The notes under the pieces were generated by a model. That model saw only the letters and a list, made by a program, of their open reading frames with translations, did not search any database and had not been told where the DNA came from. Positions 17,422 to 24,767 of a stretch of 28,458 bases of DNA are shown here, one piece after another (the stretch's first letter is position 1; each line of letters opens with the position of its first letter). Both the position numbers and the translations under genes were made by a program. The stretch is from DATKBT01 sp035546295 (GTDB lineage: Bacteria > Acidobacteriota > Thermoanaerobaculia > Multivoradales > Multivoraceae): contig DATKBT010000084.1 of NCBI GenBank assembly GCA_035546295.1, forward strand, positions 1 through 28,458, read 5' to 3'.

Positions 17422-17471
17422 GGCGGGTCTCGGAGGTTCGAGAACGGGGACACGGCTTCGTTGCCGAGAAG

Positions 17472-17499
17472 CGTCACGCGCGGAATCGACTGCGTGACG
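17472..17499. repeat. 8-bp perfect inverted repeat at the predicted transcription start
   Basis: CGTCACGC at 17472-17479 and its complement GCGTGACG at 17492-17499, 12 bases apart. The repeat covers the predicted start of transcription (near 17494) of the cytochrome gene, so it could be an operator or a hairpin at the 5' end of the mRNA. Confidence 0.55.
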
Positions 17500-17504
17500 A
17501 GAGT

Positions 17505-17520
17505 AGCGAATCCTGTGCCA
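17505..17520 (-). promoter_or_regulatory. Sigma-54 (-24/-12) promoter for the cytochrome-CRTAC1 operon
   Basis: The minus strand reads TGGCACAGGATTCGCT. Against the consensus TGGCACRNNNNTTGCW there is one mismatch (C for the second T of TTGC); the invariant GG and GC are correctly spaced. Transcription would start near 17494, about 73 bases before the ATG at 17421. Confidence 0.6.
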
Positions 17521-17652
17521 GAGCGACGTGCCGAGGCGGCGTGCGCCGGCGCTCCGGCGAGCGGCCTTCGAGGCTTCGCCACGGAAGGGCTCGCCGCCGC
17601 GGAGGAACCGTCCAGGTGTCGCGTCGAGACCGGCGCCGCTGGCGGGAATCCG

Positions 17653-17683
17653 TAGAGTCTATGAGGCGCGCCCGTAGAGTCTA
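17653..17683. promoter_or_regulatory. Tandem palindromic boxes, candidate activator binding sites
   Basis: CCGTAGAGTCTA occurs twice, at 17650-17661 and 17672-17683. Each copy holds the palindrome TAGA-G-TCTA (17653-17661 and 17675-17683), and the copies are 22 bp apart, two helical turns. They lie about 175 bp upstream of the predicted start from the sigma-54 promoter, the range of enhancer sites for sigma-54 activators. They are also 137 bp upstream of the divergent ATPase gene and could serve that instead. Confidence 0.55.
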
Positions 17684-17819
17684 AGGGTCCGGACCGATCC
17701 TGGGAGGCCGCACTGGGCCTCGAGTTCGAGACTGGGGCGCCGTTCCGTGGGAATCCAGGCTGGCCGATACCATTCGAATCTCTCGCGGCGGCCGCCGTTC
17801 GCCGCGCCACGCGCGCGTC

Positions 17820-18728
17820 ATGGACCTCTCCCGCCACGCCCTCGTCCTGGTCACCGGCAAGGGGGGCGTCGGCAAGACCACGGTCGCTGCCGCGCTCGCG
17901 CACGCGCTCGAGGCGTGCGGCCGGCGCGTCCTTCTGCTCGAGAGCGATCCGCGCGAGAGTGCGCACGAGCTGCTGGACGTCGCGCCCTCCGGGGGCAGGG
18001 TGGTCGAGGTCGGCGAGCGCCTCCACCTGCTCGACCTGCCACCGCGGCGCGCCGCCGACCGCGTGCTCGAGCAGCGCATCGCGGTGCCCGGCGTGATGCG
18101 CCGGCTGCGGGAGAAGGAGCTCTACCGTCACTTCGTCGACGGCTGTCCGGGTCTCGGCGAAATGGCGCTGCTCGAGACAGCCCGTTTCGCGCTCGCCGGC
18201 GAGGGCGGGCTACGCCGGGTCGACGTGGTGGTCGTCGACGCGCCGGCGAGCGGTCACGGCAGCGCCCTCCTGCGCGCCCCCGAGCAGGTCGCGGGCGCAG
18301 TCGGCGGCGGACCGATCGCCAGGGCCGCCAGCGGACTGGCGGATCTCGTCTCGGATCCGGCGAAGACCGCGATCGTGGTCGTCACGCTGGCCGAGGAGAT
18401 GGCGGTGACCGAGTCGCTCGAGCTGCGCGCTGCGTTGCGGGAGGACCCGGGGGTCGACGTCGCGCTCCTGGCCGTCAACGCACTGCTGCCAAATGTCGAG
18501 GGGGTGCGCGGCCTCTCGGACTGGCGCCGTTCGGAGCCGGCGGTGGACCTGTGGGTGGCGCGACGCGCGATGCAGGATGCTCAGCTCGCGCGGCTCGCGG
18601 AGGAGTGGACAGACGGGCGGGTGGAGCTCCCGGTGCTCTCCGAGCGAGGCGTCGAGCTGGTCCAGTCTCTCGCCTCCCGCCTCGCTGGCGCCGGCGCCAG
18701 CGAGGCGTGGTCGCGGAGCCCGTTGTGA
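17820..18728 (+). CDS. ArsA/Get3-type ATPase, first of a pair
   Basis: A 302-residue cytosolic ATPase of the deviant-Walker P-loop class. GKGGVGKTT at residues 13-21 includes the signature Lys14 that reaches across the dimer, and LLLESDPRES follows as the switch-like strand. VVVDAPASGHGSALLRAP near 140 corresponds to the DAPATGH segment of ArsA/Get3 proteins. No arsenic-binding Cys cluster and no clear tail-anchored-protein groove are evident, so an arsenite role is unlikely. It overlaps the next gene (GTGA), a second ATPase of the same class, suggesting a heterodimer. The closest downstream genes are a PHA regulator and phasin. Client unknown. Confidence 0.85.
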   Translation: MDLSRHALVLVTGKGGVGKTTVAAALAHALEACGRRVLLLESDPRESAHELLDVAPSGGRVVEVGERLHLLDLPPRRAADRVLEQRIAVPGVMRRLREKELYRHFVDGCPGLGEMALLETARFALAGEGGLRRVDVVVVDAPASGHGSALLRAPEQVAGAVGGGPIARAASGLADLVSDPAKTAIVVVTLAEEMAVTESLELRAALREDPGVDVALLAVNALLPNVEGVRGLSDWRRSEPAVDLWVARRAMQDAQLARLAEEWTDGRVELPVLSERGVELVQSLASRLAGAGASEAWSRSPL

Positions 18729-19795
18729 GCGCGCGAGGATCCCGCTCAGGCGAATCCTGGGTGGCCGCGCTCCCCCCGGTGGTCGTCGTGGTCGGTGCGG
18801 GCGGGGTCGGCAAGACTTCGGTGGCGGCGGCGCTGGCATTGCTCAGCGCCCGCGCCGGCGATCGCACCCTGGTGATGACCTTCGATCCTTCGCACCGGCT
18901 CAAGGACAGCCTGGGAGTGGGCGGCGCGAAGGGGACCGAGGTGGTGCCGGTGGGCGATCAGCCGATCGGCGCCGGTCTCGAGGCGAGCCTGCTCGACGCC
19001 CGCGCCACCTTCGACGGCCTGGTGCGGCGCTACGCGCCGGACGAGGCGTCGGCGCGCCGCGTGCTCGAGAACCCGTTCTATCGGGAGCTCGGGGAGGGGC
19101 TGTCCGGGATCCTCGAGTACATGGCGGTCGAACGCCTGTTCGAGGTCGTCGCCAACGGACGCCACGCGCGGATCGTGCTCGACACCCCTCCGACCGCCCA
19201 GGCGCTGGATTTCCTCGACGCACCGAGGCGCATCGTCTCCTTCCTCGATGCCGGCGGCAGCCGGGCGGCACGCCGTCCCTGGTTCGACCAGCGGGGGCGC
19301 CTGGCGGTCGGCGGCCCGTTGCGCCGTCCGCTCGAACGCCTGGTCGAACGGGTCGTCGGGCTCGACCTCGTGCGCGAGATGGCCGAGCTGCTGGCCGCCT
19401 TCGAGCCGCTGTTCCAGGGCTTCCGCGAGCGCGCCGTCGCGGTCGAGGAGCTGCTGGCGTCCGAGCGCAGCCGCTTCCTGCTGGTCGCCGGGCCGGATCG
19501 GCAACGGCTCCCCGACGTGCTCTTCTTCGCGCGTAGCCTGGTCGACCGCGGCATGCGACTCGACCGCGTGGTGGTCAACCGCGTGCTGCCGAGAGTCGGC
19601 CGCGCGGAGCGATGCGGAGAGCCGCCGGCGATCTCCCTGCTGCGCGCGCTCGGCGAGCACGACGCGACCTCGGTCGAGCGGCTGCGTTCGCTGCTCGGGC
19701 TCGAATGGTCAGTCGTCGAGCTGCCGATGATGGCGCGGGAGCCGTCCAATCTGGACGCGCTCGAGGAGCTCGCGGCCCTGCTTCGCCAGTCGTGA
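18725..19795 (+). CDS. ArsA/Get3-type ATPase, second of a pair, signature Lys replaced
   Basis: A 356-residue ArsA-family ATPase starting at the GTG at 18725, inside the stop of the first ATPase gene. The P-loop is GAGGVGKTS at residues 24-32: the usual signature Lys of GKGGVGKT is Ala25, while the Walker A Lys30 is kept. TFDPSHRLKDSLG matches the DPAHSLSD region of ArsA, and LDTPPTAQALDFLDAP matches its DTAPTGHTLRLL segment, with Gln in place of the His. A paired arrangement with one canonical and one altered subunit suggests a functionally asymmetric dimer. No downstream terminator is obvious. Confidence 0.85.
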   Translation: MSARGSRSGESWVAALPPVVVVVGAGGVGKTSVAAALALLSARAGDRTLVMTFDPSHRLKDSLGVGGAKGTEVVPVGDQPIGAGLEASLLDARATFDGLVRRYAPDEASARRVLENPFYRELGEGLSGILEYMAVERLFEVVANGRHARIVLDTPPTAQALDFLDAPRRIVSFLDAGGSRAARRPWFDQRGRLAVGGPLRRPLERLVERVVGLDLVREMAELLAAFEPLFQGFRERAVAVEELLASERSRFLLVAGPDRQRLPDVLFFARSLVDRGMRLDRVVVNRVLPRVGRAERCGEPPAISLLRALGEHDATSVERLRSLLGLEWSVVELPMMAREPSNLDALEELAALLRQS

Positions 19796-19857
19796 GCGAT
19801 GGCGCGCGCGCGGGCGCAGGAACCCGGCCCGCGGCTGGCGGCAGGCCTGCGATCGGC

Positions 19858-19886
19858 TTGCGTTTTGCCGCATTGCGGCGTATGAT
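19858..19886 (+). promoter_or_regulatory. Sigma-70 promoter of the PHA regulator gene
   Basis: TTGCGT at 19858-19863 and TATGAT at 19881-19886 are separated by exactly 17 bases. Transcription would start near 19893, about 38 bases before the ATG at 19931. The -10 box lies precisely between the two palindromic operators. Confidence 0.6.
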
Positions 19887-19922
19887 TGCCGCAGTGCGGC
19901 AAAAGTCCGCCGTCGTGCCGCA
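19866..19922. promoter_or_regulatory. Paired palindromic operators upstream of phaR
   Basis: TGCCGCA-T-TGCGGCG at 19866-19880 and TGCCGCA-G-TGCGGCA at 19887-19901, 21 bp apart, with a single half-site TGCCGCA at 19916-19922. The outer arms also form a longer inverted repeat, TTTTGCCGCA (19863-19872) with TGCGGCAAAA (19895-19904). They flank the -10 box, so a bound protein would block transcription. PhaR-type regulators are known to recognise TGC/GCA dyads and to repress themselves and phasin genes; that this protein binds here is inference. Confidence 0.65.
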
Positions 19923-19930
19923 TCACGCCG

Positions 19931-20560
19931 ATGATCCGACTCGTCAAACGCTACGAGAGCCGCAAGCTCTACGACACCGAGGAGAGCCGCTACGTCTCGC
20001 TCCAGGAGATCGCCTCGTTCGTGCGCAGCGGCCAGAAGGTGCTGGTGGTGGAGAGCGCCACCGACGAGGACGTGACCGCGCAGACCCTCGCGCAGGTGAT
20101 CCTCGAGGAGGGGCGCAGCGGCGAGTGGCGCTGGTCGCCCGAGACGCTCCACGAGCTGTTGAGGCGCGGCGAGCGAGCGCTCCACAGCACGATCGAAAGC
20201 GGCGCCGACCAGGTTCATCAGGGAGTCGACAATCTGCTGCGCAGCTCGATCGGACGCATCCCGCCGGTCCGCCGGGCGCGTGACGAATTCGAGCGCCTGC
20301 GCGAGCGACTCGACCAGCTCGAGGTGACGCTGTCGCAGATGGAGGTGGAGGCCGACGAGCTCGCGCCCCGAGGCGGTGCGATTCGCGGCTCGGGCGAGGC
20401 ACCGCGCCGGCCGCCGGCGCAGGGCGGGACAGGCAGCGCGAAGACGGCACGCGCGAAGCCGACGCGCAAGAAAGCGTCGCGCGAGAAGCCGACTCGCGGG
20501 AAGACGACCCTCAAGAAGACGACGAAGACCGTGCAGCGGTCTTCAGGAGGTGACACGTGA
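19931..20560 (+). CDS. phaR: Polyhydroxyalkanoate synthesis regulator, PhaR-like
   Basis: A 209-residue regulator. Residues 1-64 form the PHB/PHA accumulation regulator DNA-binding domain, with the diagnostic start IRLVKRYESRKLYDTEESRYV. In characterised relatives this domain binds DNA while the protein also senses PHA granules and represses phasin genes. Residues about 114-140 are predicted coiled coil (DEFERLRERLDQLEVTL). The tail from about 150 is Lys/Arg/Thr/Pro/Ala-rich, resembling the histone-H1-like tails of some granule proteins, which could bind DNA non-specifically. The ATG at 19931 gives the conserved N-terminus; no good Shine-Dalgarno precedes it. It overlaps the phasin gene by GTGA. 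Confidence 0.88.
   Translation: MIRLVKRYESRKLYDTEESRYVSLQEIASFVRSGQKVLVVESATDEDVTAQTLAQVILEEGRSGEWRWSPETLHELLRRGERALHSTIESGADQVHQGVDNLLRSSIGRIPPVRRARDEFERLRERLDQLEVTLSQMEVEADELAPRGGAIRGSGEAPRRPPAQGGTGSAKTARAKPTRKKASREKPTRGKTTLKKTTKTVQRSSGGDT
20545..20550 (+). promoter_or_regulatory. Shine-Dalgarno of the phasin gene
   Basis: AGGAGG inside the end of phaR, six bases before the GTG at 20557. It supports the GTG start, which overlaps the phaR stop codon. Confidence 0.8.
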
Positions 20561-21012
20561 CCGCTCAGAAGAAGACGACGAAGAAGACCAGCACCAGGAG
20601 CGCTAGCGCCGGCGAGGAGGGCTCGGCGGCGAAGGAGCTGCGCGACTCGGCGCACAAGATCTGGCTCGCCGGGCTGGGCGCCATGGCGACCGCCGAGGAC
20701 GAGGGTCAGCGGTTCTTCAAGCGGCTGGTCGAGCGCGGCGAGGACTACGAGACCCGCGGTCGCGAGCGGTTCGAGGACGCCAAGGGGCGAGCCGAGGAGC
20801 GCTTCGAGCGGGTGACCGAGAGGATCGGCTCGACGGTCGAGGAGCAGGTCAACCGGACCCTCGAGCGTTTGGGTGTTCCCAGCCGCGAGGAGATCAAGGA
20901 CCTGAGCCGCAAGATCGACTCGCTGGCCTCGAAGATCGACAAGCTGGCCGACAAGCAGGCGAGCGCGACGGGTCCGGGGCCGGTGAGCACGGAGACCGGT
21001 CCGAAGCAGTAG
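20557..21012 (+). CDS. Phasin, PHA granule-associated protein (PhaI/PhaF type)
   Basis: A 151-residue protein of the PhaI/PhaF phasin family, which coats polyhydroxyalkanoate granules. A short Lys/Thr-rich N-terminus precedes the core KELRDSAHKIWLAGLGAMA, followed by EDEGQRFFKRLVERGE, both typical. Most of the rest is amphipathic helix with heptad-like Arg/Glu spacing, then IKDLSRKIDSLASKIDKLADK (about 113-133), a coiled-coil segment that would allow oligomerisation. The C-terminus is Gly/Pro-rich. It directly follows its likely regulator. No PHA synthase is in the window. Confidence 0.85.
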   Translation: MTAQKKTTKKTSTRSASAGEEGSAAKELRDSAHKIWLAGLGAMATAEDEGQRFFKRLVERGEDYETRGRERFEDAKGRAEERFERVTERIGSTVEEQVNRTLERLGVPSREEIKDLSRKIDSLASKIDKLADKQASATGPGPVSTETGPKQ

Positions 21013-21319
21013 CCCTGCGTCACACCCGGGGCGAGCGGATCTCCGTCGAGGTCATCGCCCTCGATCTCGGCCCCCAGGATCGTCACCAGGCGGCGCACCT
21101 CGCCGCCCAGAGTAACCGGTAAGGAGCCGCCCGGTCGCGACGGTCAGTCGACGCCGAGGACCCTGCCGACGCCGAGGACCCTGCCGACGCCGAGGACCTG
21201 CCGACGCCGAGAACCCTGCCGACGCCGTCGGGCGGAGAGTCGGCGCAGGATCGGCGGACGCGAGGCGCTCGACGGATCCGGTGGACGCGCGCCGCTCGAC
21301 CCATTCGGCGGCGGTGCGC
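21013..21319. other. Convergent intergenic region
   Basis: About 307 bases between the phasin stop and the end of the fusion gene on the other strand. It contains the 18-bp tandem repeats listed separately. No classical terminator hairpin with a T-run was found. On the minus strand 21016-21118 reads through without stops and has coding-like third positions, but no start, motif or homology supports a gene. Confidence 0.5.
21150..21227. repeat. Tandem repeat, 18-bp unit, four copies
   Basis: GACGCCGAGGACCCTGCC occurs at 21150-21167 and 21168-21185. A 17-base copy lacking one C follows (21186-21202), then an 18-base copy with one change (21203-21220), then the start of a fifth. Copies are adjacent with no spacers, so it is a minisatellite, not a CRISPR array. 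The one-base loss breaks any shared reading frame. Confidence 0.85.
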
Positions 21320-23965
21320 TCAGCGCGTCCGGCGGGCGCGGCGGACGATCGCCCACAGCTCGCGCAATGTCACCGGCCGCTGGCCGGCTCGCCGCCGCTG
21401 GGCTCCGATCGCGAAGGCGCGCGACCACTGGAGGGCGAGAGCCCGCCAGGCGGCCCGCAGCGAGGCGCGCGGGTCGTACATGTGTGCGGGCTCCGAGGTG
21501 AGACCGTTGACCTCGAGGATCCGGAACGGTCCGCCGGCCCGCACCGCCTCCTGGTCGGGGAAGCGCAGGTCGAAGCGGCCGAAGTCGAAGCCGCCGTCGC
21601 TCGCTTCGGGCCGCTCGAAGCGTGCGACCGCCCGCTCGACCGAGGAGCGCAGCTCCTCGGTGGCGAGGGCGTGCCGATCGAGGAAGATGGAGCCGCGGGC
21701 GTGGGTGCCGACGTCGACGAGCTGGATCGGCTCGTCGAGCGCGGGGACCAGCTCGCGCGCCTGCGGGTTCTCGCGCAGGTAGACGTCGGCCAGGATCACG
21801 GCGCGCTCGTCGGCCAGGATCAGCTCTTCGAGGCTGCGCTCGCCGTCCCCCACGAGGACCGGCGGACGCTTCTCGGCGAGCGACAGGATCTCGCCGCGCG
21901 CGTCCTCCGGTCCGCGCGCCCAGAACAAACCGACCTCGAACCCCGGCACGTGCTCCTGGACCAGGGTCGGACGGTTGCGCGGCAGCGTCTCGAAGTAGCG
22001 CACGACGTCGTCGTCGCTGCGCACGACAGCGACGTCGCGGCCGCGCTCGCCGCTCTCTGGCTTGAGCACCAGCGGGTACTCCAGCCCGTGCTCCTCGCGA
22101 AACGCCTGGACCTCTCCGGCACGCTCCACCGGCTCCCCGGGTGGCACCAGCCGCCAGGCCGGGATCAGGTCGGCGGGGATCGCGCGCAGGATCGCGGCCT
22201 TCGACTCGCCGACGATTCCACCCGCGGGCATCAGCGGGTTCGCGGCCGTGCACAGCGTGAGGCAGCGGTGACGGATGCCGAGCCACAGGACGTGGAGCAC
22301 GATCGGCGGATAGATCACCCACGACGGCCAGAACTCCCACCGCCGGAGCCGCCGCCAGCGCCCCAGCGCCCGCCGTCGCCCCTTCCACGTCGCGAGCGGC
22401 ACGACGAGCCGGCGGACCGACCAGATGATCAGGGCGAGCAGGATCACGGCGACGATCGCCTCGTGCCGGAGCTGTCCGAGCCGGGGAATGAAGCTCTCGC
22501 CGAGCCAGGCCGAGGCGCCCACCAGCAGCGGTGTCCAGAACAGCCCGGCGACGACGAAGTAGAGGCAGAAGCGCCAGAAGTCGGTGCGCAGGAGCCCGGC
22601 CGCCACGTTGGTCGGCAGTCGCGCCCCCGGCAGCGTACGGGTGAGCAGGATGACGGGCCCGCCCCACCGGCGCAACCACTTCGAGCTCTGCTCGATCGCC
22701 CGCTCGTCGATCCACCACTTGAAGGGAGGGCGCCGGACGATCGGCCTCCCGATCCTGCGGCCGGCCCAGAAGAGCAGCAGGTCGCCGATCACGATCCCGA
22801 CGTAGCAGGCGACGGTGGCGGGGACGAAGCCGATCCTCCCCTGCGCCACCAGCACGCCGGCGGCAATACAGGTGAGGTCCTCGCTGATCAGCGTCGCGAC
22901 GGCGAGCAGGAGCAGCACGACCAGCCAGGCGGGCCCGCTCCACGCAGGGATCACCGAAGGATCGAAGGGCAGGCGGCTGGCCGCGATGCGCTCGGCGCCC
23001 GCGTCGCGGCGTCGTGGCGCCTCTCCGGCGTCGGCCCGGCGCAGGAACTCACGGAGCGGCTCGGCGAGCAGCCGGGGCTCGGTGAAGACGAAGAAGTGTC
23101 CCGTCTCCAGCATCAGCAGCTCGCTGTGGGGGGCGAGACGGGCGTGCTCGCGGGCTGCGGCCGCCGGCACCAGGAAGTCCTGCTCGCCGTGGACCACGAG
23201 CATCGGCGGTTCGAAGCGATGGAGCAGATCGCGCAGCGGACGCTGGTCGCTGTCGTAGAAGTTGCGGGCGTAGGGGACGTCGAGCATGAAGCGGTCGAGC
23301 CGTCCGAAGTGGGGGAAGCCCTCGAGCAGCAGGCGGATGGCGAGGAGCTGAGCGCCGTGCAGGAGACGGTTGACGTGATAGCTGCCCAGCAGCTCGAGCT
23401 CCTGCACCCCGATCGAGGAGACCAGGGAGAGCGAGGCGACCAGGTCGGGGTCCATCTCCCAGAGGTGGAGCGCGACTCCGCCGCCCATGCTGAAGCCGAG
23501 CAGGTGCGCGCGCTCGATTCCCAGCTCCTGCAGCCAGGCGCGCACGTAGCGGGCGTGCGCGACGATCGAGTAGTCGGGGATCTCGCGGCTGCTGGCGCCG
23601 AAGCCCGGCAGGTCCGGCGCCAGCACCCGTCGGCTTTGGGCGAGCTCGCGGGCGAGCCGTGAGAAGTTGCCGGCGCTGCCCGGAGAGCCGTGGAGCAGGA
23701 CCAGGGGAGTCGCCTCGGGATCGGCGCCCTCGTCCTGCCACTCGATCCAGGCGAACCGGACCTCGCCGTCGCCGCCGACCGCCGGCAGGCTCAGCGCTCT
23801 GCGCCCGGCGGGCAGCGGCTGCGGATCCTCGTCGCTGACGCGCGACAGGTGCGAAGCGAGCAGCAACCCGGCGTAGAGCAGCGCCAGGACCCCCAGGGCC
23901 AGTCGGAGCCGGGAGCGCCGCTTCGGCTTCGCTGGCGTGGCCGGTTCGGGGAGGACTGTGTTCAC
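21320..23965 (-). CDS. Alpha/beta hydrolase - DedA membrane - ATP-grasp fusion protein
   Basis: An 881-residue protein with three domains. After one N-terminal membrane helix (about 20-40), residues 70-310 are an alpha/beta hydrolase with oxyanion HG (92-93), nucleophile S159 in GFSMGG, D263 and H290. Residues about 340-525 are a DedA/VTT membrane domain (EDLTCIAAGVLVAQGRIGF, and LTRTLPGARLPTN with Arg443 and Arg449); relatives move or scramble lipids. Residues about 545-860 are an ATP-grasp ligase with K635, E671 (VQEH), D799 (GRFDLRF) and E818-V-N820. The ATP-grasp would join a carboxylate to an amine through an acyl-phosphate. The start is GTG at 23965, ten bases after the acyltransferase stop. 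Context suggests work on an amino-acid-containing lipid; substrate and direction are unknown. Confidence 0.85.
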   Translation of the reverse strand: MNTVLPEPATPAKPKRRSRLRLALGVLALLYAGLLLASHLSRVSDEDPQPLPAGRRALSLPAVGGDGEVRFAWIEWQDEGADPEATPLVLLHGSPGSAGNFSRLARELAQSRRVLAPDLPGFGASSREIPDYSIVAHARYVRAWLQELGIERAHLLGFSMGGGVALHLWEMDPDLVASLSLVSSIGVQELELLGSYHVNRLLHGAQLLAIRLLLEGFPHFGRLDRFMLDVPYARNFYDSDQRPLRDLLHRFEPPMLVVHGEQDFLVPAAAAREHARLAPHSELLMLETGHFFVFTEPRLLAEPLREFLRRADAGEAPRRRDAGAERIAASRLPFDPSVIPAWSGPAWLVVLLLLAVATLISEDLTCIAAGVLVAQGRIGFVPATVACYVGIVIGDLLLFWAGRRIGRPIVRRPPFKWWIDERAIEQSSKWLRRWGGPVILLTRTLPGARLPTNVAAGLLRTDFWRFCLYFVVAGLFWTPLLVGASAWLGESFIPRLGQLRHEAIVAVILLALIIWSVRRLVVPLATWKGRRRALGRWRRLRRWEFWPSWVIYPPIVLHVLWLGIRHRCLTLCTAANPLMPAGGIVGESKAAILRAIPADLIPAWRLVPPGEPVERAGEVQAFREEHGLEYPLVLKPESGERGRDVAVVRSDDDVVRYFETLPRNRPTLVQEHVPGFEVGLFWARGPEDARGEILSLAEKRPPVLVGDGERSLEELILADERAVILADVYLRENPQARELVPALDEPIQLVDVGTHARGSIFLDRHALATEELRSSVERAVARFERPEASDGGFDFGRFDLRFPDQEAVRAGGPFRILEVNGLTSEPAHMYDPRASLRAAWRALALQWSRAFAIGAQRRRAGQRPVTLRELWAIVRRARRTR

Positions 23966-23975
23966 CGGCGGCCCG

Positions 23976-24767
23976 CTACCGGTACCCGGTAGATTGCGGC
24001 TCGTGATCGACCACGGGCTCGAACAGCTCCGAGACGCCGGCGTGGAGGCGGCGGGCCAGCTCCTTGCGGTCGTGGTCGGTCAGCGGCGCCGGACCGAAGG
24101 TGACCTCCGCCCGGAAGCCCGGCATCGCCATCATCCGCCAGAAGTGCGTGAGGAACGGCATGTCCCCCCACCAGCAGACCCTCAGGTGCGCGGGGGGCTG
24201 GCCCGGCGGCGTGACGTAGCGGCAGGCCGCGTAGTGCACGGGCAGGCGTTCCAGGGCGGCGGGGGCGAGCAGCGGAGGCTTGAACGGGGTGACGGTGTGG
24301 CCGGCGGTCGAGGTGCCCTCCGGGAAGAGCAGGATGGCGTCGCCACGACGCAGGCCCTCCGCCATCTCGCGTCCCACGCGGAGCGCGTCCCGCCGGGCGG
24401 CGCGATCGACGAACAGGGTGTCGACCGAACGCGACACGACGCCGATGATGGGCCAACGCCGTACCTCGGCCTTGGCCACGAAGCGCGCCGGCAGGACGCT
24501 CGCGAGCACCATGACGTCGACGTAGGACAGGTGGTTCGAGACCACGAGACAGGGCGGACGCGGCGGCTCGCCTCGGGTCGAGATGCGCGCACCGAGCAGC
24601 CGGCAGAAGGCGCGCGACCAGGCGCGAAAGACCGTCCGCTGGACCCAGCGGCGGGCGCGATGGGAGGGCATGGTGAGCAGCAGGCCGAGCAGGACGGCCA
24701 ACCAACAGACGAGGGTGAGCGCCAGCAGGCCGGCCAGCCGAGCGCTTGCCCGGAAGGTCGGGATCAC
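23976..24767 (-). CDS. PlsC-type 1-acyl O-acyltransferase (OlsA/GlsA-like)
   Basis: A 263-residue membrane-bound acyltransferase of the lysophosphatidate acyltransferase family. An N-terminal hydrophobic segment (about 12-33) precedes the catalytic NHLSYVD (H79, D84) and the substrate-binding FPEGTST (148-154). It would add a fatty acyl chain to a hydroxyl of a lysolipid. Because the upstream gene is an OlsB/GlsB-like N-acyltransferase, the second acylation step in ornithine- or glycine-lipid synthesis is more likely than phosphatidate synthesis. The GTG at 24767 has GAGGT eight bases upstream. It is ten bases from the fusion gene, so the two are cotranscribed. Confidence 0.85.
   Translation of the reverse strand: MIPTFRASARLAGLLALTLVCWLAVLLGLLLTMPSHRARRWVQRTVFRAWSRAFCRLLGARISTRGEPPRPPCLVVSNHLSYVDVMVLASVLPARFVAKAEVRRWPIIGVVSRSVDTLFVDRAARRDALRVGREMAEGLRRGDAILLFPEGTSTAGHTVTPFKPPLLAPAALERLPVHYAACRYVTPPGQPPAHLRVCWWGDMPFLTHFWRMMAMPGFRAEVTFGPAPLTDHDRKELARRLHAGVSELFEPVVDHEPQSTGYR

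Noticed and set aside
14524..17655. A 1043-codon plus-strand open frame opposite the cytochrome gene
   Set aside because: It is stop-free because of the high GC content. Its product is a repetitive mix of Val, Asp, Glu, Arg and Leu with no domain, while the minus strand has five heme sites and TPRs.
19834..19849. Sigma-54-like TGGCGGCAGGCCTGCG upstream of phaR
   Set aside because: Four to five mismatches to the consensus; the sigma-70 boxes between the operators fit better.
21016..21118. Coding-like minus-strand stretch (VRRLVTILGAEIEGDDLDG)
   Set aside because: It runs without a stop into the antisense of the phasin gene and has no start signal or recognised domain; it could be a gene remnant but cannot be supported.
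21150..21227. CRISPR array
   Set aside because: Units are adjacent with no spacers, and no cas genes are nearby.
21281..23662. A 793-codon plus-strand open frame opposite the hydrolase-DedA-ATP-grasp gene
   Set aside because: No motif, low-complexity Arg/Glu/Gln-rich product; the minus-strand frame has intact catalytic motifs in three domains.
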